A DNA stretch of 64,000 bases from Pseudomonas crudilactis (GCF_013433315.1 NZ_WXVV01000025.1:57180-121179); one strand, 5' to 3'. Counted from the stretch's first letter, positions 36,901 to 44,727 are shown. Numbers and translations: made by a program. Notes: generated by a model from the letters alone, not told the origin.

Positions 36901-37064
36901 TGCGCCGAAGCGCCCGGGTAGGTCACGGAGATCGCAATGGCCGGCGGCGCAATGCTCGGGTACTGGTTGATCGGCAATTTCAGGATCGAAAGTGCCCCGA
37001 CCAGCATGATCACCAGGGCGATTACCCAGGCGAAAATCGGACGGTCGATGAAGAATTTTGACAT
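33915..37064 (-). CDS. ttgB: RND efflux inner-membrane transporter (TtgB/EmhB, MexB type)
   Basis: Proton-driven HAE1 drug exporter of 1049 residues, the usual length of AcrB/MexB. The N-terminus MSKFFIDRPIFAWVIALVIM is typical. The proton-relay aspartates are in GLLVDDAIVVVENVERVM at about residues 400-417. GxSxxxAGP-type porter segments and the C-terminal VFWVPLFFVTV-like end are in place. It is highly similar in pattern to P. putida TtgB and P. fluorescens EmhB, which expel aromatic hydrocarbons, chloramphenicol and beta-lactams. Only three bases separate it from ttgA. Confidence 0.95.
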   Translation of the reverse strand: MSKFFIDRPIFAWVIALVIMLVGALSILKLPINQYPSIAPPAIAISVTYPGASAQTVQDTVVQVIEQQLNGIDNLRYVSSESNSDGSMTITATFEQGTNSDTAQVQVQNKLNLATPLLPQEVQQQGIRVTKAVKNFLLVIGVVSRDGSMTKDDLSNYIVSNMQDPISRTAGVGDFQVFGAQYAMRIWLDPAKLNKYNLTPGDVSTAISAQNVQVSSGQLGGLPALPGQQLNATIIGKTRLQTAEQFKAILLKVNQDGSQVRVGDVADVGLGGENSSISAQFNGSPASGLAVKLANGANALDTAKALRKTIDDLKPFFPQGMEVVFPYDTTPVVTESIKGVVETLVEAIVLVFLVMFLFLQNFRATVITTMTVPVVLLGTFGILAAFGFSINTLTMFGMVLAIGLLVDDAIVVVENVERVMSEEGLSPKEATKKSMGQIQGALVGIALVLSAVLLPMAFFSGSTGVIYKQFSITIVSAMALSVLVALIFTPALCATMLKAIPKGEHGTPKKGFFGWFNRNFDRGVQSYERGVGNMLSRKAPYLLAYLLIVVGMIWLFTRIPTAFLPEEDQGVLFAQVQTPAGSSAERTQVVIDEMRSYLLDKEAGAVSSVFTVNGFNFAGRGQSSGLAFIMLKPWDERNADNSVFALAQRAQQHFFSFRDAMVFAFAPPAVLELGNATGFDVFLQDRAGIGHEKLMEARNQFLGLAAQSKVLYQVRPNGLNDEPQYHLEIDDEKAQALGLSLTDINSTLSISFGSSYVNDFIDRGRVKKVYVQGQAGARMSPEDLKKWYVRNNAGTMVPFSAFAKGEWIYGSPKLARYNGVEAMEVLGSPAPGYSTGEAMAEVEAIAKKLPAGVGISWTGLSYEERLSGSQAPALYALSLLMVFLCLAALYESWSIPIAVMLVVPLGIIGALLATSLRGLSNDVYFQVGLLTTIGLAAKNAILIVEFAKELHEQGRSLRDAAIEACRMRLRPIIMTSLAFVLGVVPLAISTGAGSGSQHAIGTGVIGGMLTATILAIFWVPLFFVTVSSIGQRKIADEDEATETPKEAGQ

Positions 37065-37067
37065 GGA

Positions 37068-38225
37068 TTACTCCCCTTTGCCGCCGGCGGCTTTGTCAGC
37101 TGCCTGAGCGGGGGCCGGGTTCTTGTTGCCGACATTGGTGGCTTCGGACGGGTTGACCTGAACACCCGGGCGCACGTATTGCAGCCCTTCGGTGATCAGA
37201 CGATCGCCCGCTTTCAAGCCGTCTTCGATCAACCACTGACTGCCGACGGTGCGGCTGGCCTTGAGCTGACGCAGTTCGACCTTGTTGTCGGCGCCGACGA
37301 CCAGTGCGGTCGGGGTGCCTTTGAGGTCGCGGGTCACGCCTTGTTGCGGCGCCAGAATGGCCGCAGCGTTGACGCCGGCCTGCAGTTGGGCGCGAACGAA
37401 CATGCCTGGCAGCAGGGTGTGATCCGGGTTCGGGAACACCGCGCGCAGGGTCACGGAACCGGTAGTCGGATCGACCGTGACTTCGGAGAATTCCAGCTTA
37501 CCGTCGAGCTTGTACTGGCTGCCGTCTTCCAGGGTCAGTTTGACCGCTGCCGAGTTTTCGCCGGATTTCTGCAGGCGACCGCTCTCCAGCTCGCGGCGCA
37601 ATTCCAGCAGCTCAACCGAGGACTGCGTGACATCAACGTAGATCGGGTCCAGTTGCTGAATTGTCGCCATCGCGTCGGTCTGGCCATTGCTGACCAGCGC
37701 GCCTTCGGTGACCGAAGAACGACCGATACGGCCGGAGATTGGCGCGTAAACCTTGGTGTAACGCACGTTGATCTGCGCGCTCTGCAGCGACGCTTCCGAT
37801 TCCATGCGGTTGGACACGGCGGTGTCGTATTCCTGACGGCTGACGGCCTGCTCGTCGACCAGTTGCTTGTAGCGGTCGGAGATCGACTTGGTCGAACGCA
37901 GGTTGGCTTCGGCGCTTTTCAGGGTCGCTTCATAGACCGATGGATCGATCTGATACAGCTGCTGGCCGGCTTTGACATCGCCGCCTTCCTTGAACAGACG
38001 CTTGAGAATGATGCCGTTGACCTGCGGTCGAACTTCCGCGATGCGGTACGCACTGGTGCGACCTGGCAGCTCGGAGGTGAGGGTAAACGCTTGTGGTTGC
38101 AGGGTGACGACGCCGACCTGAGGCGGTGGAGCGGCCGGTGCCGCTTCTTCCTTTTTACATCCGCTGAGCAGCGATGCCAGGGCGACGGCAGTGACCAGAG
38201 CGGTAACAGCTGGCTTGAATTGCAT
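37068..38225 (-). CDS. ttgA: RND efflux periplasmic adaptor lipoprotein (TtgA/EmhA)
   Basis: Membrane-fusion protein of 385 residues linking TtgB to TtgC. The start is ATG 38225 (MQFKPAVTALVTAVALASLL), and the lipobox is LLSGC. HlyD-type features: the lipoyl half-motifs around RPQVNGIILKRLFKEGGDVK and YAPISGRIGRSSVTEGALV, with a coiled-coil hairpin between them. The end PAQAADKAAGGKGE is low-complexity. It is the first gene of the operon and divergent from ttgR across the operator. Confidence 0.95.
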   Translation of the reverse strand: MQFKPAVTALVTAVALASLLSGCKKEEAAPAAPPPQVGVVTLQPQAFTLTSELPGRTSAYRIAEVRPQVNGIILKRLFKEGGDVKAGQQLYQIDPSVYEATLKSAEANLRSTKSISDRYKQLVDEQAVSRQEYDTAVSNRMESEASLQSAQINVRYTKVYAPISGRIGRSSVTEGALVSNGQTDAMATIQQLDPIYVDVTQSSVELLELRRELESGRLQKSGENSAAVKLTLEDGSQYKLDGKLEFSEVTVDPTTGSVTLRAVFPNPDHTLLPGMFVRAQLQAGVNAAAILAPQQGVTRDLKGTPTALVVGADNKVELRQLKASRTVGSQWLIEDGLKAGDRLITEGLQYVRPGVQVNPSEATNVGNKNPAPAQAADKAAGGKGE

Positions 38226-38313
38226 GAAGATCCTCGGGTCAGGCGCGCAAATAGCGCACAAGAAGTGTGTAAGGGTAAAAAAAGGATACCGGGTGGATAA
38301 GTAGCTTGCTAAG

Positions 38314-38347
38314 GAATATACTTACGTTCATGGTTGTTTGTAAATAC
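38314..38347. promoter_or_regulatory. TtgR operator between ttgA and ttgR
   Basis: On the minus strand the core reads TTTACAAACAACCATGAACG and continues into TAAGTATATTC. This closely matches the operator known for P. putida TtgR, which overlaps both divergent promoters. Drug binding to TtgR would release it. Confidence 0.85.
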
Positions 38348-38491
38348 CTTGGCGTCGTACCCACCCTGTTACAAAACTCGTCGCAAGGTTTGAAATTGTA
38401 GGCCGGGGAGCTGATCCGTGAGAGATCGCCCCCTCTTTATTCAGCGGATATTCAGCCATCCCTGAAACATCCTGTTTGAGGTTTTACTGTC

Positions 38492-39124
38492 ATGGTCCGT
38501 CGTACCAAAGAGGAAGCTCAAGAAACCCGTAGCCAGATTCTGGAAGCGGCGGAGAAAGCCTTTTATGAAAGGGGCGTCGCTCGTACGACGCTGGCCGACA
38601 TCGCGACAATGGCCGGCGTCACTCGCGGCGCTATTTACTGGCATTTCAGCAATAAGGCCGATCTGGTCCAGGCCATGCTGGATTCGCTGCGTGAGCCGCT
38701 GGATGAATTGGCCAGGGCCAGTGAAAGTGAAGATGAACTCGATCCGTTGGGCTGCATGCGCCAACTGCTGATTCATTTGTTTCATCAAGTTGCGCTGGAC
38801 CCGAAAACCCGGCGTATCAACGAAATTCTGTTTCATAAGTGCGAGTTCACCGATGAAATGTGCGATTTGCGCCAGCAGCGCCGGGACGTCAGTCTCGATT
38901 GCAATGAGCGCATCGCTCTGACGTTGCGTAATGCGGTCAATCGCGGCCAGTTGCCGGAAGATCTCGACACTGCCCGCGCGGCCATCAGTATTCACAGCTA
39001 TATCGATGGCCTTCTGTATGGATGGCTTCTGGCGCCGGACAGCTTTGAGCTGCATGCCGAGGCCGAGCGTTGGGTCGATACAGGGTTGGATATGCTGCGC
39101 CTGAGCCCCAGCCTGCGCAAATGA
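38492..39124 (+). CDS. ttgR: TetR-family repressor TtgR (EmhR) of the efflux operon
   Basis: Repressor of 210 residues with the TtgR/AcrR start MVRRTKEEAQETRSQILEAA. The helix-turn-helix spans about 30-55 (TTLADIATMAGVTRGAIYWH). The TetR_C_2 drug-binding domain fills the rest (INEILFHKCEFTDEMCDLRQ, SYIDGLLYGWL). It represses ttgABC and itself and lets go on binding antibiotics or flavonoids. It is divergent from ttgA with a 266-base gap holding the operator. TTTGAGG precedes the start. No terminator is evident after it. Confidence 0.95.
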   Translation: MVRRTKEEAQETRSQILEAAEKAFYERGVARTTLADIATMAGVTRGAIYWHFSNKADLVQAMLDSLREPLDELARASESEDELDPLGCMRQLLIHLFHQVALDPKTRRINEILFHKCEFTDEMCDLRQQRRDVSLDCNERIALTLRNAVNRGQLPEDLDTARAAISIHSYIDGLLYGWLLAPDSFELHAEAERWVDTGLDMLRLSPSLRK

Positions 39125-39262
39125 AACAAATGCGTAATTGGCACAGGTTATGTCAATTGGCCTGCCTTTATATAGCTTCGCAGCGGGGGGAGTTTAAACG
39201 TAGCGGGCTACGCATTTTGTAGGGAATTTGTGTCTTCTGTGTGAATGAGTGTGAGCCGCTTG

Positions 39263-39512
39263 CCCTCACCCTAGCCCTCTCCCAGAGGTAGAGGGGACTG
39301 ACCGAGGTGTTCTTGCGAGATACGCCGACGTGAAAAATCCAGTCGAGCTCAGGTTTCGAACATTCCCCGATCTGCCCCCTCTCCCAGAGGTAGGGGGGAC
39401 TGACCGAGGTGATCGTTCGAGATACGCCGACCTGAGATATCAGGTCGAACTCCAGATTTGAAAAGCACAAAGATCGGCCCCCTCTCCCTTGGGAGAGGGC
39501 TGGGGTGAGGGG
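39263..39512. repeat. REPIN-like element, CCTCTCCC family, copy 2, with an internal tandem duplication
   Basis: The ends CCCTCACCCTAGCCCTCTCC and GGGAGAGGGCTGGGGTGAGG enclose two diverged tandem units of about 100 bases. Each begins CCCTCTCCCAGAGGTAG and contains GGGACTGACCGAGGTG and GAGATACGCCGACSTGA (S = G or C). It fills most of the 475-base gap between ttgR and xenB, where no gene is seen. Confidence 0.75.
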
Positions 39513-39554
39513 CTGCGTACTAAAAAGCGCAATCAATCTCCCGGCGAATACAAA

Positions 39555-39586
39555 AAAGCCCCCGACTCTCACAAGTCGGGGGCTTT
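39555..39586 (-). terminator. Terminator of the MFS-xenB unit
   Basis: AAAGCCCCCGACT / AGTCGGGGGCTTT, a 13-bp stem with a 6-base loop. On the minus strand it is followed by TTTG, 14 bases past the xenB stop. Confidence 0.92.
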
Positions 39587-39599
39587 GTGTTTCTGCTAC

Positions 39600-40649
39600 T
39601 TACAGCGCTGGATAGTCGATATAACCGACCGGGCCTTTGCCGTAGAAGGTTTCCGGGTGCGCATCATTAAGCGGCGCATCCGTCTTCAAACGAGCCGGCA
39701 GATCCGGGTTGGCAATGAACGGCACACCAAACGCCACCGCGTCAGCCTTGCCGCTGGCCAGCCATTCATTGGCGCTGTCTTTGGTGAACTTCTCGTTGGC
39801 AATGTACGGGCCACCGAAAGCTTCTTTCAATTGCGGGCCGAGACTGTCGGCGCCTTCTTTCTCACGGGAACAGATGAACGCGATGCCCCGTTTGCCCAGC
39901 TCACGCGCGACGTAGGTGAAGGTTTCCGCCAGGTTGTCGTCGCCCATGTCATGGGAGTCAGCGCGCGGTGCCAAGTGCACACCAACGCGACCAGCGCCCC
40001 AGACTTCGATCGCCGCATCAGTCACTTCCAGCAGGAGACGGGCACGGTTTTCCAGCGAGCCACCATAGTTGTCGGTGCGCTGGTTGGTGCTGCTTTGCAG
40101 GAACTGGTCGAGCAGGTAACCGTTGGCGCCGTGGATTTCCACGCCGTCGAAACCGGCAGCCTTGGCGTTCTCGGCACCAGTGCGGTAGGCGTCGACGATG
40201 TCGGCGATTTCAGCGGTTTCCAGGGCACGTGGGGTTGGGTAGTCGGCCAGTGGACGCACCAGGCTGACGTGACCTTTTGGCTGGATCGCGCTCGGTGCCA
40301 CCGGTGCTTCACCGTTGAGGTACGACGGGTGCGAGACGCGACCGACGTGCCACAGTTGCAGGAAGATCTTGCCGCCAGCGCCGTGAATGGCTTTGGTCAC
40401 GTTGGCCCAGCCACGCACTTGATCGTTGGACCAGATACCCGGGGTGTCCGGGTAGCCAACACCCATTGGCGTTACCGAAGTGGCTTCGCTGAGGATCAGG
40501 CCAGCGGAGGCGCGTTGTACATAATATTCAGCCATCAGCGCGTTCGGCACACGGCCCTCGTCGGCGCGGCAGCGGGTCAGCGGGGCCATGATGATGCGGT
40601 TGGCCAGCTCGATGTCGCCGAGTTTGATCGGATCAAAAATAGTTGCCAT
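39600..40649 (-). CDS. xenB: Old-yellow-enzyme alkene/xenobiotic reductase (XenB type)
   Basis: FMN-dependent NAD(P)H reductase of 349 residues, the XenB length. It acts on activated alkenes, nitro compounds and nitrate esters. The start is ATG 40649 (MATIFDPIKLGDIELANRII). OYE features: the FMN-site stretch IIMAPLTRCRADEGRVPNAL, the substrate-binding His/Asn pair in GVEIHGANGYLLDQFLQ, TDNYGGSLENRARLLLEV, and GVPFIANPDLPARL near the end. It closely resembles P. fluorescens XenB. It lies 28 bases after the MFS gene, and both are probably under the upstream ArsR repressor. Confidence 0.92.
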   Translation of the reverse strand: MATIFDPIKLGDIELANRIIMAPLTRCRADEGRVPNALMAEYYVQRASAGLILSEATSVTPMGVGYPDTPGIWSNDQVRGWANVTKAIHGAGGKIFLQLWHVGRVSHPSYLNGEAPVAPSAIQPKGHVSLVRPLADYPTPRALETAEIADIVDAYRTGAENAKAAGFDGVEIHGANGYLLDQFLQSSTNQRTDNYGGSLENRARLLLEVTDAAIEVWGAGRVGVHLAPRADSHDMGDDNLAETFTYVARELGKRGIAFICSREKEGADSLGPQLKEAFGGPYIANEKFTKDSANEWLASGKADAVAFGVPFIANPDLPARLKTDAPLNDAHPETFYGKGPVGYIDYPAL

Positions 40650-40677
40650 GTCTACAACCCTCGTAAGTGGAAAGTAA

Positions 40678-41844
40678 TCAGTTAGTTGCCGGGGCCAGAT
40701 CGGCATTGCCGTTCTGACGGAAAGTAATCAGGGTCACCAGCAGGGCGAGCACTGCCAGGGCGGCGGCCGCGAGTGGCACGCTGGTCAGGCCATAACCGTG
40801 GGCGATGACGCTGCCGCCGACCCAGGCGCCGAGGGCATTGCCGACGTTGAAGGCGCCAATGTTCAGGGTCGAAACCAGGTTCGGTGCGGCTTTGCCGAAG
40901 GTCACCACGTTGACTTGCAGCGCCGGTACGGCGGCGAAACACGCGGTGGCCCAGAGGAACAGGGTGATTTCAGTCGGGATCAGCGCGACGCTGGTCCAGG
41001 TCAGTACGGTGGAGATCACAGCCATGGCGATGAACACGCCGATCAGCGTGGCGGCCATGCCCTTGTCGGCGAGTTTGCCGCCGATGATGTTGCCGACGGT
41101 CAGGCCCAGGCCGATCAGCATCAGCGTCCAGGTCACGCCACGCGGCGACACACCGGTGACTTCGCCGAGCAGCGGGGCGACGTAGGTGAACAGAGTGAAG
41201 ACGGATGCGGCGAACAGTGCGGTCATGCTCAGCGACAGCCAGATCCCGGCACCTTTGAGGGCGGCGAGTTCGGCGCGCATGTCGAGTTTCTCTTCGTCAC
41301 GCTTGGCTGGCAGGAAACGGATCAGACCGATCAGAGCAATCACACCGATAACGGTGACCGCCCAGAAGGTCGAGCGCCAGCCGTATTGCTGACCCAGCGC
41401 CGTGCCCAGCGGCACGCCGAGGACGTTGGCCAGGGTCAGGCCGGTGAACATCAAGGCCACTGCCGAAGCGCGTTTATTCGCTGGCACCAGATTGGCCGCC
41501 ACCACCGAGCCGATGCCGAAGAACGCTCCGTGGCACAGCGCGGTGATCACCCGGGCAAACATCAGCACGTTGTAATCACTGGCCATCGCACAGAGCAGGT
41601 TGCCGACAATGAAGATGCCCATCAACGCCACCAGCGCCGCTTTACGCGGCAGTCTGGCGGTGGCCATGGCCATGAACGGCGCACCGATCGCCACGCCCAA
41701 GGCGTAACCGGTCACCAGCCAGCCGGCGCCGGGGATCGACACACCGAGGTCGGCCGCCACATTGGGCAGCAGGCCCATGATGACGAATTCGGTGGTGCCG
41801 ATGGCGAAGGCGCTCAAGGCGAGGATGAGTAGCGAGAGGGGCAT
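40678..41844 (-). CDS. MFS efflux transporter (DHA1, AraJ/YdhP-like)
   Basis: Inner-membrane carrier of 388 residues with 12 predicted segments. The N-terminus MPLSLLILALSAFAIGTTEF and GLLPNVAADLGVSIPGAGWL are typical of the sugar/drug-efflux AraJ group. VTGYALGVAIGAPFMAMATA forms TM2-3. GAFFGIGSVVAANLVP and GTALGQQYGWRSTFWAV are TM4-5 family stretches. The substrate is unknown; the neighbour xenB suggests export of an electrophile or its product. It is 34 bases downstream of the arsR-type gene on the same strand. Confidence 0.87.
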   Translation of the reverse strand: MPLSLLILALSAFAIGTTEFVIMGLLPNVAADLGVSIPGAGWLVTGYALGVAIGAPFMAMATARLPRKAALVALMGIFIVGNLLCAMASDYNVLMFARVITALCHGAFFGIGSVVAANLVPANKRASAVALMFTGLTLANVLGVPLGTALGQQYGWRSTFWAVTVIGVIALIGLIRFLPAKRDEEKLDMRAELAALKGAGIWLSLSMTALFAASVFTLFTYVAPLLGEVTGVSPRGVTWTLMLIGLGLTVGNIIGGKLADKGMAATLIGVFIAMAVISTVLTWTSVALIPTEITLFLWATACFAAVPALQVNVVTFGKAAPNLVSTLNIGAFNVGNALGAWVGGSVIAHGYGLTSVPLAAAALAVLALLVTLITFRQNGNADLAPATN

Positions 41845-41878
41845 GCAGGTTTCCTTGTCGGCTGGCTGACGTTAAGGG

Positions 41879-42181
41879 TCAGAGCTCTTTACTGAGGGTG
41901 CTGAGAAACGCCTGGATCACGTCCTCGTTACGTTTGAAAAAGTGCCATTGCCCGGCCTTCTGGCTGCTGATCAGACCGGCGCGCTGCAACGTTGCGAGGT
42001 GTGCCGAAACGGTCGACTGCGACAGGCCGCAGCGTTGATCGATCTGCCCGGCGCAGATGCCGTACTCGTGGTTGTGCAACTGTTCCGGAAATTCGTTCTT
42101 CGGGTCTTTCAGCCAGTTGAGGATGTCTCGTCGTACTGGGTGCGCCAGGGCTTTTATTATTTCGTCGAGGTCGAGGTTCAT
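41879..42181 (-). CDS. ArsR-family transcriptional repressor, possible redox sensor
   Basis: Winged-helix regulator of 100 residues (MNLDLDEIIKALAHPVRRDI). The recognition helix is in CGLSQSTVSAHLATLQRAGL. There is no metal-binding CxCxxC site in helix alpha3. Two cysteines, Cys43 and Cys51 (GICAGQIDQRC), flank the DNA-reading helix and could sense oxidants or electrophiles. It is first in a unit with the MFS gene and xenB. ATCGCGAT-type palindromes precede it, implying autoregulation. Confidence 0.85.
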   Translation of the reverse strand: MNLDLDEIIKALAHPVRRDILNWLKDPKNEFPEQLHNHEYGICAGQIDQRCGLSQSTVSAHLATLQRAGLISSQKAGQWHFFKRNEDVIQAFLSTLSKEL

Positions 42182-42208
42182 GGCAGGTGCTCACAATGTG
42201 TACAACGC

Positions 42209-42309
42209 TATATCGCGATTTGGCGAAATATAAATCGTTAGATCGCGATACACCAATATGATTTTGATCTGACGTCAGCATAAATTGGTATATCGCGTTA
42301 TAACGATAC
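42209..42309. promoter_or_regulatory. Cluster of ATCGCGAT-type palindromes (probable ArsR operators)
   Basis: ATCGCGAT occurs at 42212-42219 and 42242-42249. A variant TATATCGCGTTATAACGATA lies at 42289-42308, with CGTTATAACG a perfect palindrome. All sit in an AT-rich 169-base region between the arsR-type gene and acpH. Confidence 0.65.
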
Positions 42310-42350
42310 ATGGGTGTATGGCTTATGGGCCGCAGTGCTAAGCTGCGCCC

Positions 42351-42929
42351 ATGAACTATCTCGCACATTTACACCTCGGTGGCCAGCGCCCCGGGCAACT
42401 GCTCGGCAGTCTGTATGGCGATTTCGTCAAAGGCCGGCTGCAAGGGCAGTTTGCGCCGGAGGTGGAAGCGGCCATTCAACTGCATCGGCGGATTGACGTG
42501 TTCACTGACCGCCATCCGCTGGTGGATATCGCCCTGGGGCGGTTTTCCGACACGCGCCGGCGTTATGCCGGGATCGTCCTCGATGTGTTTTTCGACCACT
42601 GCCTGGCGCGTGACTGGAGGCTGTATGCCGATCAGCCGTTGGAGGTTTTCACCGCTGATGTGTATCGGGTGCTGACCCGCGAGCGGGAACTGCCCGAGCG
42701 CCTGGCGAAGATCGCCCCGCACATGGTTGCCAATGACTGGTTGGGTTCGTATCAGGAGTTTGAAGTGCTGGAGCAGGTGTTGCGCGGGATCTCGCGGCGA
42801 CTGACCCGGCCGGAAGAGCTGGCGGGAGCGATGCAGGAATTGCGGCGGTTGTATGAACCGCTGAGTGAAGATTTCGCTTTGTTCTACCCGCAACTCCAGG
42901 ACTTCGCGCAAAACCCGTCAATGACATAA
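42351..42929 (+). CDS. acpH: Acyl carrier protein phosphodiesterase (AcpH/YajB family)
   Basis: Hydrolase of 192 residues that removes the phosphopantetheine arm from holo-ACP. The N-terminus MNYLAHLHLGGQRPGQLLGS and the HD-type stretches GDFVKGRL, LHRRIDVFTDRHP and FFDHCLARDW hold the metal-binding His/Asp pattern of the family. NDWLGSYQEFEVLEQVLRGI matches the second half. The length equals E. coli AcpH (193). It starts at ATG 42351 and is divergent from the arsR-type gene. It converges on olsA across a REP pair. Confidence 0.92.
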   Translation: MNYLAHLHLGGQRPGQLLGSLYGDFVKGRLQGQFAPEVEAAIQLHRRIDVFTDRHPLVDIALGRFSDTRRRYAGIVLDVFFDHCLARDWRLYADQPLEVFTADVYRVLTRERELPERLAKIAPHMVANDWLGSYQEFEVLEQVLRGISRRLTRPEELAGAMQELRRLYEPLSEDFALFYPQLQDFAQNPSMT

Positions 42930-42935
42930 AACCAA

Positions 42936-43025
42936 TGTGGGAGCGAGCTTGCTCGCGAAGGCGTCGTGTCAGCCAACATCAACTTTGAATGACATACCGC
43001 TTTCGCGAGCAAGCTCGCTCCCACA
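42936..43025. repeat. REP pair (inverted)
   Basis: GGGAGCGAGCTTGCTCGCGA and its inverse with a 40-base middle, between the convergent acpH and olsA stops. Confidence 0.95.
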
Positions 43026-43041
43026 GGGGAGAAGTGTGGTT

Positions 43042-43836
43042 TCAGGCAGCAATCAATTCGCCGGCGCGACGCGGTTCGGCCGGTTTCGCCACCTCGCCAA
43101 ACAACGCCTTCTGCACCGCCTGCTGCGCTTCAAACGCCAGCGCCGCACGCTCACGACCCTGACAGGCAATCGGCTTGAGCAGGTGCACTTCAACGTCGCC
43201 GCAATCATTGCTGAACAGGCGCATCAGGTGCGAGAGCAGATCATCGTCACCAATAAACGGCGCCAGCCCATCGATCTCTCCATCACGCAGATAACGGATC
43301 GCCACCGGTTGCAGCATCACCTCGGAATCAATCGCTGCCGCCAGCAAGCGACCATGAAAGGTGCGCAAAGAACGGCCGTCGGTGGTGGTGCCTTCCGGGA
43401 ACATCAGCAAGGCGTGATCGGTTTGCAGGTGACGGGTCATCTGCTTGCGGATCAACTGGCTGTCGCCCGAACCGCGACGAATGAACAGGCTGCCGGCCTT
43501 CGCCGCGAGCCAACCGGCCACAGGCCAGGTACGCACTTCAGCCTTGGACAGAAACGACAGCGGCGTGAGCATCCCCAGCAGCGGAATATCAGTCCACGAC
43601 ACATGATTGCTGACCCACAGCATCGGCTGTTTCGGCAACTCACCGTGCACCGTCACGCGAAAGGGCAGGGCATTACTCAGGCGCGCCATGAAAAAGCGCG
43701 ACCAGCGCTGACGCCGTTCCATCGAATGTGCCAAACCAATTCGCTCGAATACGCCGAAGACGCTGGCCATGGTCAAACCCAGCGACACCACCAACAGCAC
43801 TCGCGCGATCCGCGCGTACACCCGCAACCGGCTCAT
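43042..43836 (-). CDS. olsA: Lyso-ornithine lipid O-acyltransferase OlsA (PlsC family)
   Basis: Membrane-bound 1-acyltransferase of 264 residues that adds the second fatty acid in ornithine-lipid synthesis; some members also acylate lysophosphatidate. The N-terminal hydrophobic helix RVLLVVSLGLTMASVFGVF anchors it. The HX4D catalytic motif is at residues 78-83 (SNHVSWTDIPLLG), and the substrate motif is MFPEGTTTDGR. The ATG at 43836 overlaps the olsB stop by one base (TAATG), so the two are coupled. Confidence 0.92.
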   Translation of the reverse strand: MSRLRVYARIARVLLVVSLGLTMASVFGVFERIGLAHSMERRQRWSRFFMARLSNALPFRVTVHGELPKQPMLWVSNHVSWTDIPLLGMLTPLSFLSKAEVRTWPVAGWLAAKAGSLFIRRGSGDSQLIRKQMTRHLQTDHALLMFPEGTTTDGRSLRTFHGRLLAAAIDSEVMLQPVAIRYLRDGEIDGLAPFIGDDDLLSHLMRLFSNDCGDVEVHLLKPIACQGRERAALAFEAQQAVQKALFGEVAKPAEPRRAGELIAA

Positions 43837-44591
43837 TACACAGCCGCCTTGAAGTGCTTGGCGTAGCGCGGGCAGAGTTCGTCGCGCTTGAGCAGGATGA
43901 ACACGTCGGCGACCTGAAAATCTTCGTCCCAGCACGGCTCGCCGCAGATCTTCGCACCCAGACGCATGTAGGCCTTGAGCAGCGGCGGCATTTCGGCGAT
44001 TACGTTCGATGGAATATCCAGCGTCGGCAGCGGATTTTTCGGCTCGGCGCGCAGGTGTTCGGTGCACAGATAACGTTCGCGCAGGCGCTGCATGATCGCG
44101 TGGGCCTGAATGCCGCCGTCCTGCATCGGGATGCTCGCGCAACCCATCAGATAGCTGTAGCCGCCCTGATTCAATACTTCCGCCAACTCGCCCCACAACA
44201 CCGCGATGGTGCCACCGTTGCGGTACGCCGGGTCGACGCAGGTGCGGCCGATTTCGAGGATCGGGCCTTGCAGATGCGCCAGACCGTGCAGGCTGAACTC
44301 TTCTTCGCTGTAGAACTTGCCCAGGCTGCTGGCGGCGGTGTGATCAAGCAAACGCGTAGTCGCCACCAAACGGCCGGTGTTCAGATCACGCACGCCAATG
44401 TGGCTGCAGTGAACATCATAATCATCCATGTCCAGACCCAGTTCCGCGCCTTTCAGCTTGGCGTTGAACTCGCCGCTGAAGACGTTGAAGCGCAGGGCCT
44501 GGGCTTGCTGCAGAGCCTCGGCGCCGATCAGGCGTTCGGCTTGCAGGCGGCGTTCATTGCCGGTGTCGCTGATGCGGGCGATCTGAGTCAT
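43836..44591 (-). CDS. olsB: L-ornithine N-alpha-acyltransferase OlsB
   Basis: GNAT-fold enzyme of 251 residues that transfers a 3-hydroxy fatty acid from ACP to ornithine, the first step to ornithine lipids. Recognisable stretches are ALRFNVFSGEFNAK, MDDYDVHCSHIGVRD, EIGRTCVDPAYRNGGTIAVLW (each part is short) and GCASIPMQDGG. The order olsB-olsA on one strand with a one-base overlap is standard in Pseudomonas. A possible Pho box lies upstream, in line with use of ornithine lipids to replace phospholipids under phosphate limitation. Confidence 0.93.
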   Translation of the reverse strand: MTQIARISDTGNERRLQAERLIGAEALQQAQALRFNVFSGEFNAKLKGAELGLDMDDYDVHCSHIGVRDLNTGRLVATTRLLDHTAASSLGKFYSEEEFSLHGLAHLQGPILEIGRTCVDPAYRNGGTIAVLWGELAEVLNQGGYSYLMGCASIPMQDGGIQAHAIMQRLRERYLCTEHLRAEPKNPLPTLDIPSNVIAEMPPLLKAYMRLGAKICGEPCWDEDFQVADVFILLKRDELCPRYAKHFKAAV

Positions 44592-44709
44592 GTGAATCTC
44601 CGTACGGGCCTTTAACCCGTCGTGGGTTGCAGCCGATCGACTTTCTTTATGCAGCCGTGTTGTGCAAAGTCAGGCTATGTAGCCCCGGTGTCATCGCCAT
44701 GAACGTTCG

Positions 44710-44727
44710 GTGATGCTTATATGACAG
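44710..44727 (-). promoter_or_regulatory. Possible Pho box upstream of olsBA
   Basis: On the minus strand this reads CTGTCATATAAGCATCAC. The first seven bases equal the PhoB half-site CTGTCAT and the spacer is AT-rich. The second half matches only 4 of 7, and no strong -10 follows. Confidence 0.4.

Noticed and set aside
42937..43866. 309-codon plus-strand frame after acpH
   Set aside because: It begins in a REP pair and is antisense to olsA.
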